This document shows, piece by piece, positions 1 through 8,352 of a stretch of DNA of 64,000 nt. The DNA comes from Pseudomonas sp. Q1-7 (GTDB lineage: Bacteria; Pseudomonadota; Gammaproteobacteria; Pseudomonadales; Pseudomonadaceae). Every line of letters begins with the position of its first letter. Positions within the stretch are counted from its first letter, which is position 1. The notes below the pieces were generated by a model. It was not told where the DNA came from, did not search any database, and saw only the letters and a program-made list of their open reading frames with translations. Location: assembly GCF_028010285.1 (NCBI RefSeq), contig NZ_CP116304.1, positions 447,501-511,500 on the forward strand, written 5' to 3'. Both the position numbers and the translations under genes were made by a program.

Positions 1-256
1 GCATATCCCGCGCCCGCTGGACCCGAATGCCTGCACCGACGAGGAGTGGGGCGACTACATCTTTTTCCGCGACAACCCGCGCGGCATCCACCACGAGTTG
101 TGGGTGCACGCCGCTGGCTGCCGCAAGTACTTCAACGTCACGCGCCACACCATCAGCTACGAGATCCTCGAAACCTACAAGATCGGTGAGAAGCCCTCTG
201 TCACCGAAGCCAACGTCGGCGAGAAGAAAGCCGCGACCGCAGGAGTAACGGCATGA
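1..256 (+). CDS. soxD: Sarcosine oxidase delta subunit, 3' part
   Basis: This is the C-terminal part of the small delta subunit of heterotetrameric sarcosine oxidase; its start lies before the window. The frame is read from base 2 (HIPRPLDPNACTDEEW...). The visible part has the family's conserved WGDYIFFRDNPRG and HHELWVHAAGCRKYFNV stretches. The zinc-binding N-terminus (cysteines) is outside the window. The stop TGA (254-256) overlaps the ATG of soxA at 253, so translation is coupled. The complex oxidises sarcosine to glycine, giving hydrogen peroxide and a one-carbon unit passed to tetrahydrofolate. Confidence 0.93.
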   Translation, partial: HIPRPLDPNACTDEEWGDYIFFRDNPRGIHHELWVHAAGCRKYFNVTRHTISYEILETYKIGEKPSVTEANVGEKKAATAGVTA

Positions 257-3200
257 GCCAGGTCAACCGTCTTCCCAAGGGCGGCCGCGTCGATCGCAGC
301 CAGCCGCTGACCTTCACCTTCAACGGCCAGAACTATCAGGGCTATGCCGGCGACACCCTGGCCGCCGCCCTGCTGGCCAACGGTGTGGATATCGTCGGCC
401 GCAGCTTCAAGTATTCCCGTCCGCGCGGCATCGTCGCCGCCGGTGCGGAAGAGCCCAATGCCGTGCTGCAGATCGGCTCCACCGAGAGCGCCCAGGTGCC
501 CAACGTGCGCGCCACCCAGCAGGCCCTGTACGCCGGCCTGGTGGCTGCCAGCACCAACGGCTGGCCGAGCGTGAACAACGACGTCATGGGCATCCTCGGC
601 AAGGTCGGCGGCGGCATGATGCCGCCCGGGTTCTACTACAAGACCTTCATGTATCCGCAGAACCTCTGGCTGACCTACGAGAAGTACATCCGCAAGGCCG
701 CCGGTCTCGGCCGTGCGCCGCTGGAAGTCGATCCGGACATCTACGACCACCTGAACCAGCACTGCGACGTGCTGGTGGTCGGCGCCGGCCCGGCCGGCCT
801 CGCCGCCGCCCTGGCCGCCGGCCGCAGTGGCGCCCGCGTGATCCTCGCCGACGAACAGGAAGAGTTCGGCGGCAGCCTGCTGGATACCCGTGAAACCCTG
901 GATGGCAAGCCCGCGGCCCAATGGGCGGCCCAGGTCATCGCCGAGCTGGAGAAACTGCCGGAAGTGACCCTGCTGCCGCGCGCCACGGTGAACGGCTATC
1001 ACGACCACAACTTCCTCACCATCCACCAGCGCCTGACCGACCACCTGGGCGAAGTGGCCCCCCGTGGCCAGGTTCGCCACCGCGTGCACCGCGTCCGCGC
1101 CAAGCGCGTGGTGCTGGCCGCCGGCGCCCACGAGCGTCCGCTGGTGTATTCCAACAACGACGTGCCGGGCAACATGCTCGCCGGCGCCGTCTCCACCTAC
1201 GTCAACCGTTACGGTGTGGCCCCGGGGCGCCAGCTGGTGCTGTCCACCAACAACGACTACGCCTACCGCGTGGTGCTGGACTGGCTCGACGCCGGCCAGC
1301 AGGTGGTGGCCGTCGCCGATGCGCGCAGCAACCCGCGCGGCACCTGGGTGGAAGAGGCCCGCGCCCGTGGCGTGCGCATCCTCACCGGCAGCGCGGTGGT
1401 CGAGGCCCGCGGCAGCAAGCGCGTCACCGGCGCGCGTATCTGCGCCATCGACCTGAACAGCCACAAGGTCACCAGCCCCGGCGAAGTGCTGGACTGCGAC
1501 CTGATCGTCAGCTCGGGCGGCTACAGCCCGGTGGTACACCTGGCCTCGCACCTGGGCGGCAAGCCGGTCTGGCGTGAGGACATTCTCGCCTTTGTGCCGA
1601 GCGAAGGCGGCTTCCAGAAGCGTCTCTGCGCCGGCGCCGTGAATGGCGTGTTCGGACTGGGCGACGCCCTCGCCGACGGTTTCGAGGCGGGCGCCAAGGC
1701 CGCCGCCGAGGCCGGCTTCAAGGTGGTCGAAGGCAGCCTGCCGAAGACCGAGAAGCGCAAGGAGGAAGCCACGCTGGCGTTGTTCCAGGTGCCCCACGAC
1801 AAGTCCACCGCCCGTGCGCCGAAGCAGTTCGTCGACCTGCAGAACGACGTCACCTCCGCCGGCATCGAGCTGGCCACCCGCGAGGGCTTCGAGTCGGTCG
1901 AACACGTCAAGCGCTACACCGCGCTGGGCTTCGGCACCGACCAGGGCAAGCTGGGCAACATCAACGGCCTGGCCATCGCCGCCCGGTCGATGGGCATCAG
2001 CATCGCCGAGATGGGCACCACCATGTTCCGCCCGAACTACACCCCGGTGACCTTCGGCGCCGTGGCCGGGCGTCACTGCGGCGCGCTGTTCGATCCCAAG
2101 CGCTACACGGCCATGCACCGCTGGCACCTGGAGCAGGGCGCGGAGTTCGAGGACGTCGGCCAGTGGAAGCGCCCCTGGTACTTCCCCAAGCGCGGCGAAG
2201 ACCTGCACGCTGCCGTGGCCCGCGAATGCAAGGCCGTGCGTGACAGCGTGGGCATTCTCGACGCTTCGACCCTGGGCAAGATCGACATCCAGGGCCCGGA
2301 CGCCCGCGAGTTCCTCAACCGCGTCTACACCAACGCCTGGACCAAGCTGGACGTGGGCAAGGCCCGTTACGGCCTGATGTGCAAGGAAGATGGCATGGTC
2401 TTCGACGACGGCGTGACCGCCTGCGTCGGCGAGAACCACTTCATCATGACCACCACCACCGGCGGCGCCGCCCGGGTGATGGAATGGCTGGAGATCTACC
2501 ACCAGACCGAATGGCCGGAGCTGAAGGTGTACTTCACCTCGGTGACCGACCACTGGGCCACCATGACCCTGTCCGGACCCAACAGCCGCAAGCTGCTGGC
2601 CGAGGTCACCGACATTGACCTGGACAAGGATGCCTTCCCCTTCATGACCTGGAAGGAAGGCCTGGTGGGCGGCGTGCCGGCGCGGGTGTTCCGCATCTCC
2701 TTCACCGGCGAGCTGTCCTACGAGGTGAACGTGCAGGCCGACTACGCCCTGGGCGTGTGGGAGCAGATCGTCGAGGCTGGCAAGAAGTACAACCTGACCC
2801 CCTACGGCACCGAGACCATGCACGTGCTGCGGGCCGAGAAGGGCTTCATCATCGTCGGCCAGGACACCGACGGTTCGGTGACCCCGGACGACCTGAACAT
2901 GGGCTGGTGCGTCGGCCGCAACAAGCCGTTCTCCTGGATCGGCTGGCGTGGCATGAACCGCGAGGACTGCCTGCGCGAGGACCGCAAGCAATTGGTGGGC
3001 CTCAAGCCCGTCGACCCGAACCTGGTACTGCCGGAAGGCGCCCAGCTGGTGTTCGATCCGAAGCAGTCCATCCCGATGAAGATGGTCGGCCACGTCACCT
3101 CCAGCTACATGAGCGCGGCCATGGGCTATTCCTTCGCCCTCGCCGTGGTCAAGGGCGGCCTGAAACGCATGGGCGAGCGCGTGTTCGCACCGATGGCCGA

Positions 3201-3273
3201 TGGCAGCGTGATCGAAGCCGAAATCTGCAGCTCCGTGTTCTATGACCCGAAAGGGGATCGCCAGAATGTCTAA
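253..3273 (+). CDS. soxA: Sarcosine oxidase alpha subunit
   Basis: The 1006-residue large subunit has the family's usual length and layout. A ferredoxin-like N-terminal domain lies near residues 15-100. A dinucleotide-binding Rossmann fold begins near residue 173 (VLVVGAGPAGLAAALAAG), with a second pyridine-nucleotide oxidoreductase part to about residue 500. The C-terminal ~400 residues are a GcvT-like aminomethyltransferase domain that binds tetrahydrofolate and accepts the methylene group. The start overlaps the soxD stop (ATGA), and its own stop overlaps the soxG start by 8 bases. In related pseudomonads the operon is glyA-soxBDAG and responds to sarcosine through GbdR/SouR-type regulators; that control is not visible here. 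Confidence 0.96.
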   Translation: MSQVNRLPKGGRVDRSQPLTFTFNGQNYQGYAGDTLAAALLANGVDIVGRSFKYSRPRGIVAAGAEEPNAVLQIGSTESAQVPNVRATQQALYAGLVAASTNGWPSVNNDVMGILGKVGGGMMPPGFYYKTFMYPQNLWLTYEKYIRKAAGLGRAPLEVDPDIYDHLNQHCDVLVVGAGPAGLAAALAAGRSGARVILADEQEEFGGSLLDTRETLDGKPAAQWAAQVIAELEKLPEVTLLPRATVNGYHDHNFLTIHQRLTDHLGEVAPRGQVRHRVHRVRAKRVVLAAGAHERPLVYSNNDVPGNMLAGAVSTYVNRYGVAPGRQLVLSTNNDYAYRVVLDWLDAGQQVVAVADARSNPRGTWVEEARARGVRILTGSAVVEARGSKRVTGARICAIDLNSHKVTSPGEVLDCDLIVSSGGYSPVVHLASHLGGKPVWREDILAFVPSEGGFQKRLCAGAVNGVFGLGDALADGFEAGAKAAAEAGFKVVEGSLPKTEKRKEEATLALFQVPHDKSTARAPKQFVDLQNDVTSAGIELATREGFESVEHVKRYTALGFGTDQGKLGNINGLAIAARSMGISIAEMGTTMFRPNYTPVTFGAVAGRHCGALFDPKRYTAMHRWHLEQGAEFEDVGQWKRPWYFPKRGEDLHAAVARECKAVRDSVGILDASTLGKIDIQGPDAREFLNRVYTNAWTKLDVGKARYGLMCKEDGMVFDDGVTACVGENHFIMTTTTGGAARVMEWLEIYHQTEWPELKVYFTSVTDHWATMTLSGPNSRKLLAEVTDIDLDKDAFPFMTWKEGLVGGVPARVFRISFTGELSYEVNVQADYALGVWEQIVEAGKKYNLTPYGTETMHVLRAEKGFIIVGQDTDGSVTPDDLNMGWCVGRNKPFSWIGWRGMNREDCLREDRKQLVGLKPVDPNLVLPEGAQLVFDPKQSIPMKMVGHVTSSYMSAAMGYSFALAVVKGGLKRMGERVFAPMADGSVIEAEICSSVFYDPKGDRQNV

Positions 3274-3895
3274 CGTGAACGTCTACAAGCAGCGCCCCGA
3301 CAACGCCCGTGGCGAATCGCCGCTGCACCACGCCGGCCTCGACGAGCTGGCACGCAAGGGCAAGAGCAGCGCAGGCGTGGTCCTGCGCGAGAAGAAACTC
3401 CTCGGCCACCTGGTGATCCGTGGCGACGCCAAGGACCCGGCCTTCGCCGGCGGCGTGCACAGCGCCCTCGGGCTGGAGCTGCCCGTGGCCCTGACCCTGG
3501 TGGCCAGCGGCGACAGCTCGCTGCAGTGGCTGGGCCCGGACGAATGGTTGCTGATCGTGCCCGGCGGCACCGAGTACGAAGTGGAGCAGCGCTTGCGCAA
3601 GGCCCTGGACGGCCAGCACATCTCGGTGGTCAACGTCAGCGGCGGGCAGACCCTCCTCGAACTCTCGGGGGCCCACGCCCGCGACGTGCTGATGAAGTCC
3701 ACCTCCTATGACGTGCACCCGAGCAACTTCCCGGTGGGCAAGGCGGTGGGCACGAACTTCGCCAAGGCAGGCGCGGTGATCCGCCACACCGGCGAGGACA
3801 CCTGGGAACTGCTGATCCGCCGCAGCTTCTCCGACTACCTCTGGCTCTGGCTGCAGGATGCCAGCGCGGAATACGGGTTGGCGGTGAAAGCCTGA
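3266..3895 (+). CDS. soxG: Sarcosine oxidase gamma subunit
   Basis: The 209-residue product matches the gamma subunit in size and order. The sequence has the SoxG pattern, with LHHAGLDELARKGKSSAG near the start, LQWLGPDEWLLIVPGG in the middle and a C-terminal FSDYLWLWLQDASAEYGL. ATG at 3266 was preferred to an in-frame ATG at 3242, because it overlaps the soxA stop (ATGTCTAA) as is usual for coupled subunits and gives the normal N-terminus MSNVNVYKQ. It is the last sox gene; a repeat-rich 205-base gap follows before purU. Confidence 0.93.
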   Translation: MSNVNVYKQRPDNARGESPLHHAGLDELARKGKSSAGVVLREKKLLGHLVIRGDAKDPAFAGGVHSALGLELPVALTLVASGDSSLQWLGPDEWLLIVPGGTEYEVEQRLRKALDGQHISVVNVSGGQTLLELSGAHARDVLMKSTSYDVHPSNFPVGKAVGTNFAKAGAVIRHTGEDTWELLIRRSFSDYLWLWLQDASAEYGLAVKA

Positions 3896-3903
3896 AGAAA
3901 TAG

Positions 3904-4077
3904 CCCCTCTCCCTCTGGGGCGAGCAGGCACGCTGTTGGAAGCACCGCTTCCTGTGCCTGCGAGCGACCATACGCGAAGCGTTTGGGCCGGGGCGCGGAG
4001 CGGGGGCTGGGGTGAGGGATGCCCCGTGCCACTCGGACTTTCCCTCACCCCCGGCCCCCCTCCCGAAGGGAGAGGGG
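3904..4077. repeat. Nested inverted-repeat element between soxG and purU
   Basis: The outer arms are perfect inverses: CCCCTCTCCCT at 3904-3914 and AGGGAGAGGGG at 4067-4077. A second pair sits inside, GGGGCTGGGGTGAGGGA at 4003-4019 against TCCCTCACCCC at 4041-4051. The stretch contains no convincing gene. Similar CT-rich/GA-rich text recurs at about 59220-59255 and 60718-60755, so this looks like a dispersed non-coding repeat. It could fold in the sox-purU transcript and change downstream expression. Confidence 0.6.
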
Positions 4078-4100
4078 AGACAAAACATCGGAGTCCGCAT

Positions 4101-4964
4101 ATGAGCCGCACCCCCGATACCTGGATTCTCACCGCCCAATGCCCGAGCGTGCTCGGCACGGTGGACGCGGTGACGCGCTTTCTCTTCGAGCAGCGCTGCT
4201 ACGTCACCGAACACCATTCGTTCGATGACCGGCTGTCGTCGCGCTTCTTCATCCGTGTCGAGTTCCGCCAGCCGGACGACTTCGACGAGCAGGCGTTTCG
4301 CGCCGGCCTCGACGAGCGCCTGGCGCCCTTCGACATGCAGGTTGAACTGACCCCGCCGGGATATCGCGCCAAGGTGGTGTTGATGGTGTCGAAGGCCGAT
4401 CACTGCCTGAATGACCTGCTCTATCGCCAGCGCATCGGCCAATTGGAAATGGACGTGGTGGCGGTGGTCTCCAACCACCCCGACCTGGAGCCGCTCGCCC
4501 GCTGGCACGGCATTCCCTACCACCATTTCCCCCTCGACCCCAACGACAAGCCGGCCCAGGAGCGCAAGGTCCTCCGGGTGATCGAGGAAACCGGCGCCGA
4601 ACTGGTGGTGCTCGCCCGCTACATGCAGGTGCTGTCCCCGGAACTGTGCAAGAAGCTCGACGGCTGGGCGATCAATATCCACCACTCGCTGCTGCCCGGC
4701 TTCAAGGGGGCCAAGCCCTACCACCAGGCCTACCAGAAGGGGGTCAAGCTGGTGGGGGCCACGGCGCATTACATCAACAACGACCTGGACGAGGGGCCGA
4801 TCATCGCCCAGGGCGTGGAGTCGGTGGACCATGCCCACTACCCCGAAGACCTGATCGCCAAGGGCCGTGACATCGAGTGCCTGACCCTGGCCAAGGCGGT
4901 CGGCTACCACATCGAGCGGCGCGTGTTCCTCAACGCGAACCGCACAGTAGTGCTTAACGCCTGA
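4101..4964 (+). CDS. purU: Formyltetrahydrofolate deformylase
   Basis: This 287-residue enzyme hydrolyses 10-formyl-THF to THF and formate, balancing the one-carbon pool. An N-terminal ACT-like regulatory domain covers about residues 5-85 (WILTAQCPSVLGTVDAVTRF). It is followed by a formyl-transferase-fold catalytic domain with NIHHSLLPGFKGAKPYHQA near residue 191 and the Asp-containing GATAHYINNDLDEGPIIAQ. ATG 4101 was chosen because GGAG at 4090-4093 is a good ribosome binding site; the open frame extends upstream only through repeat sequence. It sits between the sox genes and fdhA, as in other pseudomonads, consistent with one-carbon traffic from sarcosine demethylation. Confidence 0.95.
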   Translation: MSRTPDTWILTAQCPSVLGTVDAVTRFLFEQRCYVTEHHSFDDRLSSRFFIRVEFRQPDDFDEQAFRAGLDERLAPFDMQVELTPPGYRAKVVLMVSKADHCLNDLLYRQRIGQLEMDVVAVVSNHPDLEPLARWHGIPYHHFPLDPNDKPAQERKVLRVIEETGAELVVLARYMQVLSPELCKKLDGWAINIHHSLLPGFKGAKPYHQAYQKGVKLVGATAHYINNDLDEGPIIAQGVESVDHAHYPEDLIAKGRDIECLTLAKAVGYHIERRVFLNANRTVVLNA

Positions 4965-4973
4965 CCTCGTATT

Positions 4974-5025
4974 TCCCGGATTGCATCCGGGCTACCCGGC
5001 CCTGCAGCCCGGATGCAATCCGGGA
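4974..5025. repeat. 19-bp perfect inverted repeat between purU and fdhA
   Basis: Arms at 4974-4992 and 5007-5025 are exact inverses (TCCCGGATTGCATCCGGGC and its complement) around a 14-base loop. There is no T-run, so it is not a classical intrinsic terminator, though it may stop or stabilise transcripts. A shorter related palindrome (CCCGGAT...ATCCGGG) occurs at 20273-20297, which suggests a dispersed family. Confidence 0.65.
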
Positions 5026-5161
5026 CGGATCGGACCTTTTTCACGGAACCCGCCCTGCCAGGTTTCACCGGCGGGTTCCGGCAACAGACACAAGCTCCAG
5101 TGCAAGGCCGCGTGGCCGTGGGCCACGCCTTTGTATCCACAACAACAACGGAGAATTACGC

Positions 5162-6361
5162 ATGTCTGGTAATCGTGGTGTCGTTTATCTCGGTGCGGGC
5201 AAGGTCGAAGTGCAGAAGATCGACTACCCGAAGATGCAGGACCCTCGCGGCAAGAAAATCGAGCACGGGGTGATCCTGAAGGTGGTGTCCACCAACATCT
5301 GCGGCTCGGACCAGCACATGGTGCGCGGCCGTACCACCGCCCAGGTCGGCCTCGTGCTCGGCCACGAGATCACCGGCGAGGTGATCGAGAAAGGCCGTGA
5401 CGTGGAAAACCTGCAGATCGGCGACCTGGTTTCCGTGCCCTTCAACGTGGCCTGCGGCCGCTGCCGCTCCTGCAAGGAAATGCACACCGGCGTGTGCCTG
5501 ACCGTCAACCCGGCTCGTGCCGGCGGCGCCTACGGTTACGTCGACATGGGAGACTGGACCGGCGGCCAGGCCGAGTACGTGCTCGTCCCTTACGCCGACT
5601 TCAACCTGCTGAAACTGCCGGATCGCGACAAGGCCATGGCGAAGATCCGTGACCTGACCTGCCTCTCCGACATCCTGCCCACCGGCTACCACGGTGCGGT
5701 CACCGCCGGCGTTGGTCCGGGCAGCACCGTGTATGTCGCTGGCGCCGGCCCCGTGGGGCTCGCCGCCGCCGCCTCCGCCCGCCTGCTGGGTGCTGCGGTG
5801 GTCATCGTTGGCGACCTCAACCCCGCCCGCCTGGCCCACGCCAAGGCACAAGGCTTCGAGATCGCCGACCTGTCGCTGGACACCCCGCTGCATGAGCAGA
5901 TCGCCACCCTGCTGGGTGAGCCGGAAGTGGACTGCGCGGTGGATGCCGTGGGCTTCGAAGCCCGTGGCCACGGTCATGAAGGCGCCAAGCACGAAGCCCC
6001 GGCCACCGTGCTGAACTCGCTGATGCAGGTCACCCGCGTGGCCGGCAAGATCGGCATCCCCGGTCTTTACGTCACCGAAGACCCGGGTGCGGTGGATGCC
6101 GCCGCGAAGATCGGCAGCCTGAGCATCCGCTTCGGTCTCGGCTGGGCGAAATCCCACAGCTTCCACACCGGCCAGACCCCGGTGATGAAGTACAACCGCG
6201 CCCTCATGCAGGCCATCATGTGGGACCGCATCAACATCGCCGAAGTGGTCGGCGTGCAGGTCATCAGCCTGGACGACGCACCGCGTGGCTATGGTGAGTT
6301 CGATGCCGGCGTGCCGAAGAAATTCGTCATCGACCCGCACAAGACCTTCAGCGCGGCCTGA
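5162..6361 (+). CDS. fdhA: Glutathione-independent formaldehyde dehydrogenase
   Basis: The 399-residue zinc-dependent medium-chain dehydrogenase oxidises formaldehyde to formate with bound NAD. The catalytic-zinc Cys is in TNICGSDQHM (C47). The structural-zinc loop CGRCRSCKEMHTGVC lies near residues 98-112. The nucleotide-binding motif VYVAGAGPVGLAAAASA is near residue 190. Length and sequence agree with Pseudomonas FdhA rather than glutathione-dependent AdhC. An AACGGAGA ribosome site precedes ATG 5162. It detoxifies formaldehyde released from sarcosine when folate is limiting, which fits its place beside soxDAG-purU. A strong terminator follows at 6415. Confidence 0.95.
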   Translation: MSGNRGVVYLGAGKVEVQKIDYPKMQDPRGKKIEHGVILKVVSTNICGSDQHMVRGRTTAQVGLVLGHEITGEVIEKGRDVENLQIGDLVSVPFNVACGRCRSCKEMHTGVCLTVNPARAGGAYGYVDMGDWTGGQAEYVLVPYADFNLLKLPDRDKAMAKIRDLTCLSDILPTGYHGAVTAGVGPGSTVYVAGAGPVGLAAAASARLLGAAVVIVGDLNPARLAHAKAQGFEIADLSLDTPLHEQIATLLGEPEVDCAVDAVGFEARGHGHEGAKHEAPATVLNSLMQVTRVAGKIGIPGLYVTEDPGAVDAAAKIGSLSIRFGLGWAKSHSFHTGQTPVMKYNRALMQAIMWDRINIAEVVGVQVISLDDAPRGYGEFDAGVPKKFVIDPHKTFSAA

Positions 6362-6414
6362 GTCGCCGTCCTACCCCGACGCCGTGGGTGTGACAGCCGC
6401 GGCGTCTGTTCCTC

Positions 6415-6439
6415 AAGGAGCCTTCGGGCTCCTTTTTTT
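6415..6439 (+). terminator. Rho-independent terminator after fdhA
   Basis: AAGGAGCC (6415-6422), loop TTCG, GGCTCCTT (6427-6434), then a T-run. This 8-bp stem with a UUCG-type loop is a textbook intrinsic terminator closing the sox-purU-fdhA block. Confidence 0.92.
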
Positions 6440-6773
6440 GGTTTTTTCGGGTTTTCGGGGATGTGCAGTCAGCACCGGATTGCCGTGTCTAGGTAGGATG
6501 GGTTGAGGTACGAAACCCATGCTGTCGAGTCGTCAGGACACCCGCAGACCTTGCTTCCAGTACCGATGAACGTCGGAGCGCAAAGCGATTGGGACTTGGG
6601 GGCATCAAGCCGAGCGCTGCCAATCCAAGACGCTCACACACATTTACGCCCGCTGAACTCTTCATCGCGTACGTACCTTCTGATTGATGCACTTGCCCCG
6701 TTGGGAAGCGTTTCTCGCATGTGCAGAAGAGCCGATAGTGTCCTCCTTGATAGGGACATCCAAAGGAACGGTT
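6440..6773. other. Non-coding gap before the GST gene, with one short repeat
   Basis: No gene could be supported here. At 6493-6522 there is a hairpin-forming repeat (GTAGGATGGGTTG ... GAAACCCATGC) of the same family as a part of the tandem repeat at 62723-63718. An inverted-orientation copy lies at 7534-7565, on the other side of the GST gene. Base composition is visibly less GC-rich than in the flanking operons. Confidence 0.5.
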
Positions 6774-7433
6774 ATGTACCGTCTTTATTACTCACCGGGC
6801 GCCTGCTCACTGGCGGCCCATGTGGTGCTTGAAGAGTTGGGGTTACCATTTCAGCTGGAGTTACGCTCTGCATTGAAAGGCGTTGGGACTCAGACACCTG
6901 AATACTTGTCGATCAACCCCAAAGGCCGAGTTCCCGCGCTGCAATCAAGTTCCGGGAGTATCGGCGGCTTCAGCGGTGTCCTGACCGAGCTGCCGGCCAT
7001 ATTGCTTTTCCTTGCTTTTCAGCATCCCGAGAGCAATCTCGCTCCACGCGAGCCCGGAGCGTTGGCACGTTGCGTCGAGTGGTTGAACTGGTTGTCGGGA
7101 ACTGTGCATACGTTGGCATACGGCCAGATCTGGAGGCCTCAGCGAGTCATTGAAGATCCTGCGTGCTATCCCGATATCGTGGCCAAGGGAATGAAGAATG
7201 TCGCGCGGGACTACGCCTTCATCGAGCACCAATTGAAGGTGATGCCACTCCCTGAAACCTACACCATTGTTCATCCCGTGCTTCTGGTGTTCTGGCTTTG
7301 GGGTAAATGGATCAATCTGGATATGAACGGTGGGTATCCGGTGTGGGCTCAAACCATTCGCACTGTCATCGAGCGACCGGCTGTTAGACGAGCATTGGCG
7401 ACTGAAGGTATTGATTTGAGCTTGTTCGCTTGA
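6774..7433 (+). CDS. Glutathione S-transferase family protein
   Basis: The 219-residue protein begins MYRLYYSPGACSLAAHVVLEELG, the thioredoxin-fold N-terminus of bacterial beta-class GSTs (Ser/Cys in SPGACS). YLSINPKGRVPALQ, with the cis-Pro glutathione-binding loop, lies near residue 43. A helical C-terminal domain follows. AAAGGAACG precedes the start. Between the two domains the usual E-S motif is replaced by SGSIGGFSGVLTE, so substrate binding may be altered. Codon use is less GC-biased than in neighbours (34 of 60 G+C in 7201-7260). With repeats on both sides, this suggests an acquired segment. Substrate unknown. Confidence 0.82.
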   Translation: MYRLYYSPGACSLAAHVVLEELGLPFQLELRSALKGVGTQTPEYLSINPKGRVPALQSSSGSIGGFSGVLTELPAILLFLAFQHPESNLAPREPGALARCVEWLNWLSGTVHTLAYGQIWRPQRVIEDPACYPDIVAKGMKNVARDYAFIEHQLKVMPLPETYTIVHPVLLVFWLWGKWINLDMNGGYPVWAQTIRTVIERPAVRRALATEGIDLSLFA

Positions 7434-7533
7434 TTTGAGCTGTCCCGACGCTATGCGCTGGGGTCCGACGTTGCAACTTCCGAAGTTGGCCTTGGCTTAT
7501 GAACGCGCGTCACAAGGCGAGCCAGCCGCCACT

Positions 7534-7565
7534 GATGGGTATCGCTTCGCTCAACCACATCCTAC
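7534..7565 (-). repeat. Inverted copy of the GTAGGATGGGT-type repeat
   Basis: On the minus strand this reads GTAGGATGTGGTTGAGCGAA then GCGATACCCATC, matching the element at 6493-6522 in opposite orientation. The pair brackets the lower-GC GST gene. The rest of 7434-7692 holds no gene I can support. Confidence 0.55.
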
Positions 7566-7692
7566 GACGGTACGCTTTCGTGCCGACGGGATGCCGGGAA
7601 CACTTCCGCCCTTCGCGCAGTCATATGGCCGAGCCTCCGCTCACCGGCCGGTACGCAGTGTTCCGGCGCCGCTCATTCCTCGAGGTCGACCT

Positions 7693-8334
7693 ATGCACAC
7701 TCCCCGAAGCCTGACCCTGGCCGTCCTGCTCAGCCTGGCCGCCAGCCCGGTGTTCGCCGTTTCCCTGGGCGATGTCGTCGCCGCGGCTGCCGTAAGCGGT
7801 GCGGGGAGCCATGAGAACGCCGGGGCGGGCATCGCGCCGGCGGAATCGGCAGCGCTGCTCGCGCAACTGGGTGGCCAGTTGCAGATCACCCCGGAGCAGG
7901 CATTGGGCGGCTTGACCGCATTGTTCGGTGTGGCGCGCAACAACCTGCCGGCCGATCAGTTCGCCCAACTGGACCAGGCGGTGCCGGGCGTCGGCCTGCT
8001 CACCGATCCCAATACCCAGGGATTGCTGAGCAGCCTTGGCGGCCTGCTCGGCCAGCAACCGGGCAGCGTCCTCGGCGGGCAACCCGGCGTGCTGGCGGGG
8101 CAGCAGATGAACAGCATGACCGACGTGAGCCAGGCCTTCGGTTCGCTGGGCATGGAGAGCAACCTGATCAGCCAGTTCGCGCCGTTGATCCTGTCCTTCC
8201 TCGGTCAGCAGGGCCTGGCCGAATCACTGCTGCAGAGCCTCGGCAGCCTCTGGCAATGGAGTGTGCCGCAGGTGCCGTCGAGCCCGGCCGTTCCGGCGGG
8301 CCAGGCGGTGCCGGTGAACGGCCTGTCCACCTGA
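7693..8334 (+). CDS. DUF2780 family secreted protein
   Basis: The 213-residue protein starts with a clear signal peptide (MHTPRSLTLAVLLSLAASPVFA). The mature part has the DUF2780 (VcgC/VcgE-like) pattern: LLAQLGGQLQITPEQALGGL near residue 52, then a run rich in Gly, Leu and Gln and a C-terminal FAPLILSFLGQQGLAESLL. The family has no established biochemical function. ATG 7693 was chosen because it places the signal peptide at the N-terminus; in-frame upstream codons lie in low-quality sequence. It stands alone and is convergent with the acyltransferase gene. Confidence 0.72.
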   Translation: MHTPRSLTLAVLLSLAASPVFAVSLGDVVAAAAVSGAGSHENAGAGIAPAESAALLAQLGGQLQITPEQALGGLTALFGVARNNLPADQFAQLDQAVPGVGLLTDPNTQGLLSSLGGLLGQQPGSVLGGQPGVLAGQQMNSMTDVSQAFGSLGMESNLISQFAPLILSFLGQQGLAESLLQSLGSLWQWSVPQVPSSPAVPAGQAVPVNGLST

Positions 8335-8352
8335 GCCGGCGGCACGGCCCGC

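Noticed and set aside
175-3093. A 972-codon open frame on the minus strand opposite soxA
   Set aside because: It is the codon-bias shadow of soxA in high-GC DNA; the translation is low-complexity (His/Val/Gly-rich) and matches no family, while the plus strand encodes a textbook soxA.
6503-6832. 109-codon frame before the GST
   Set aside because: It overlaps the real GST start in another frame, has no domain, and lies in repeat-containing sequence.
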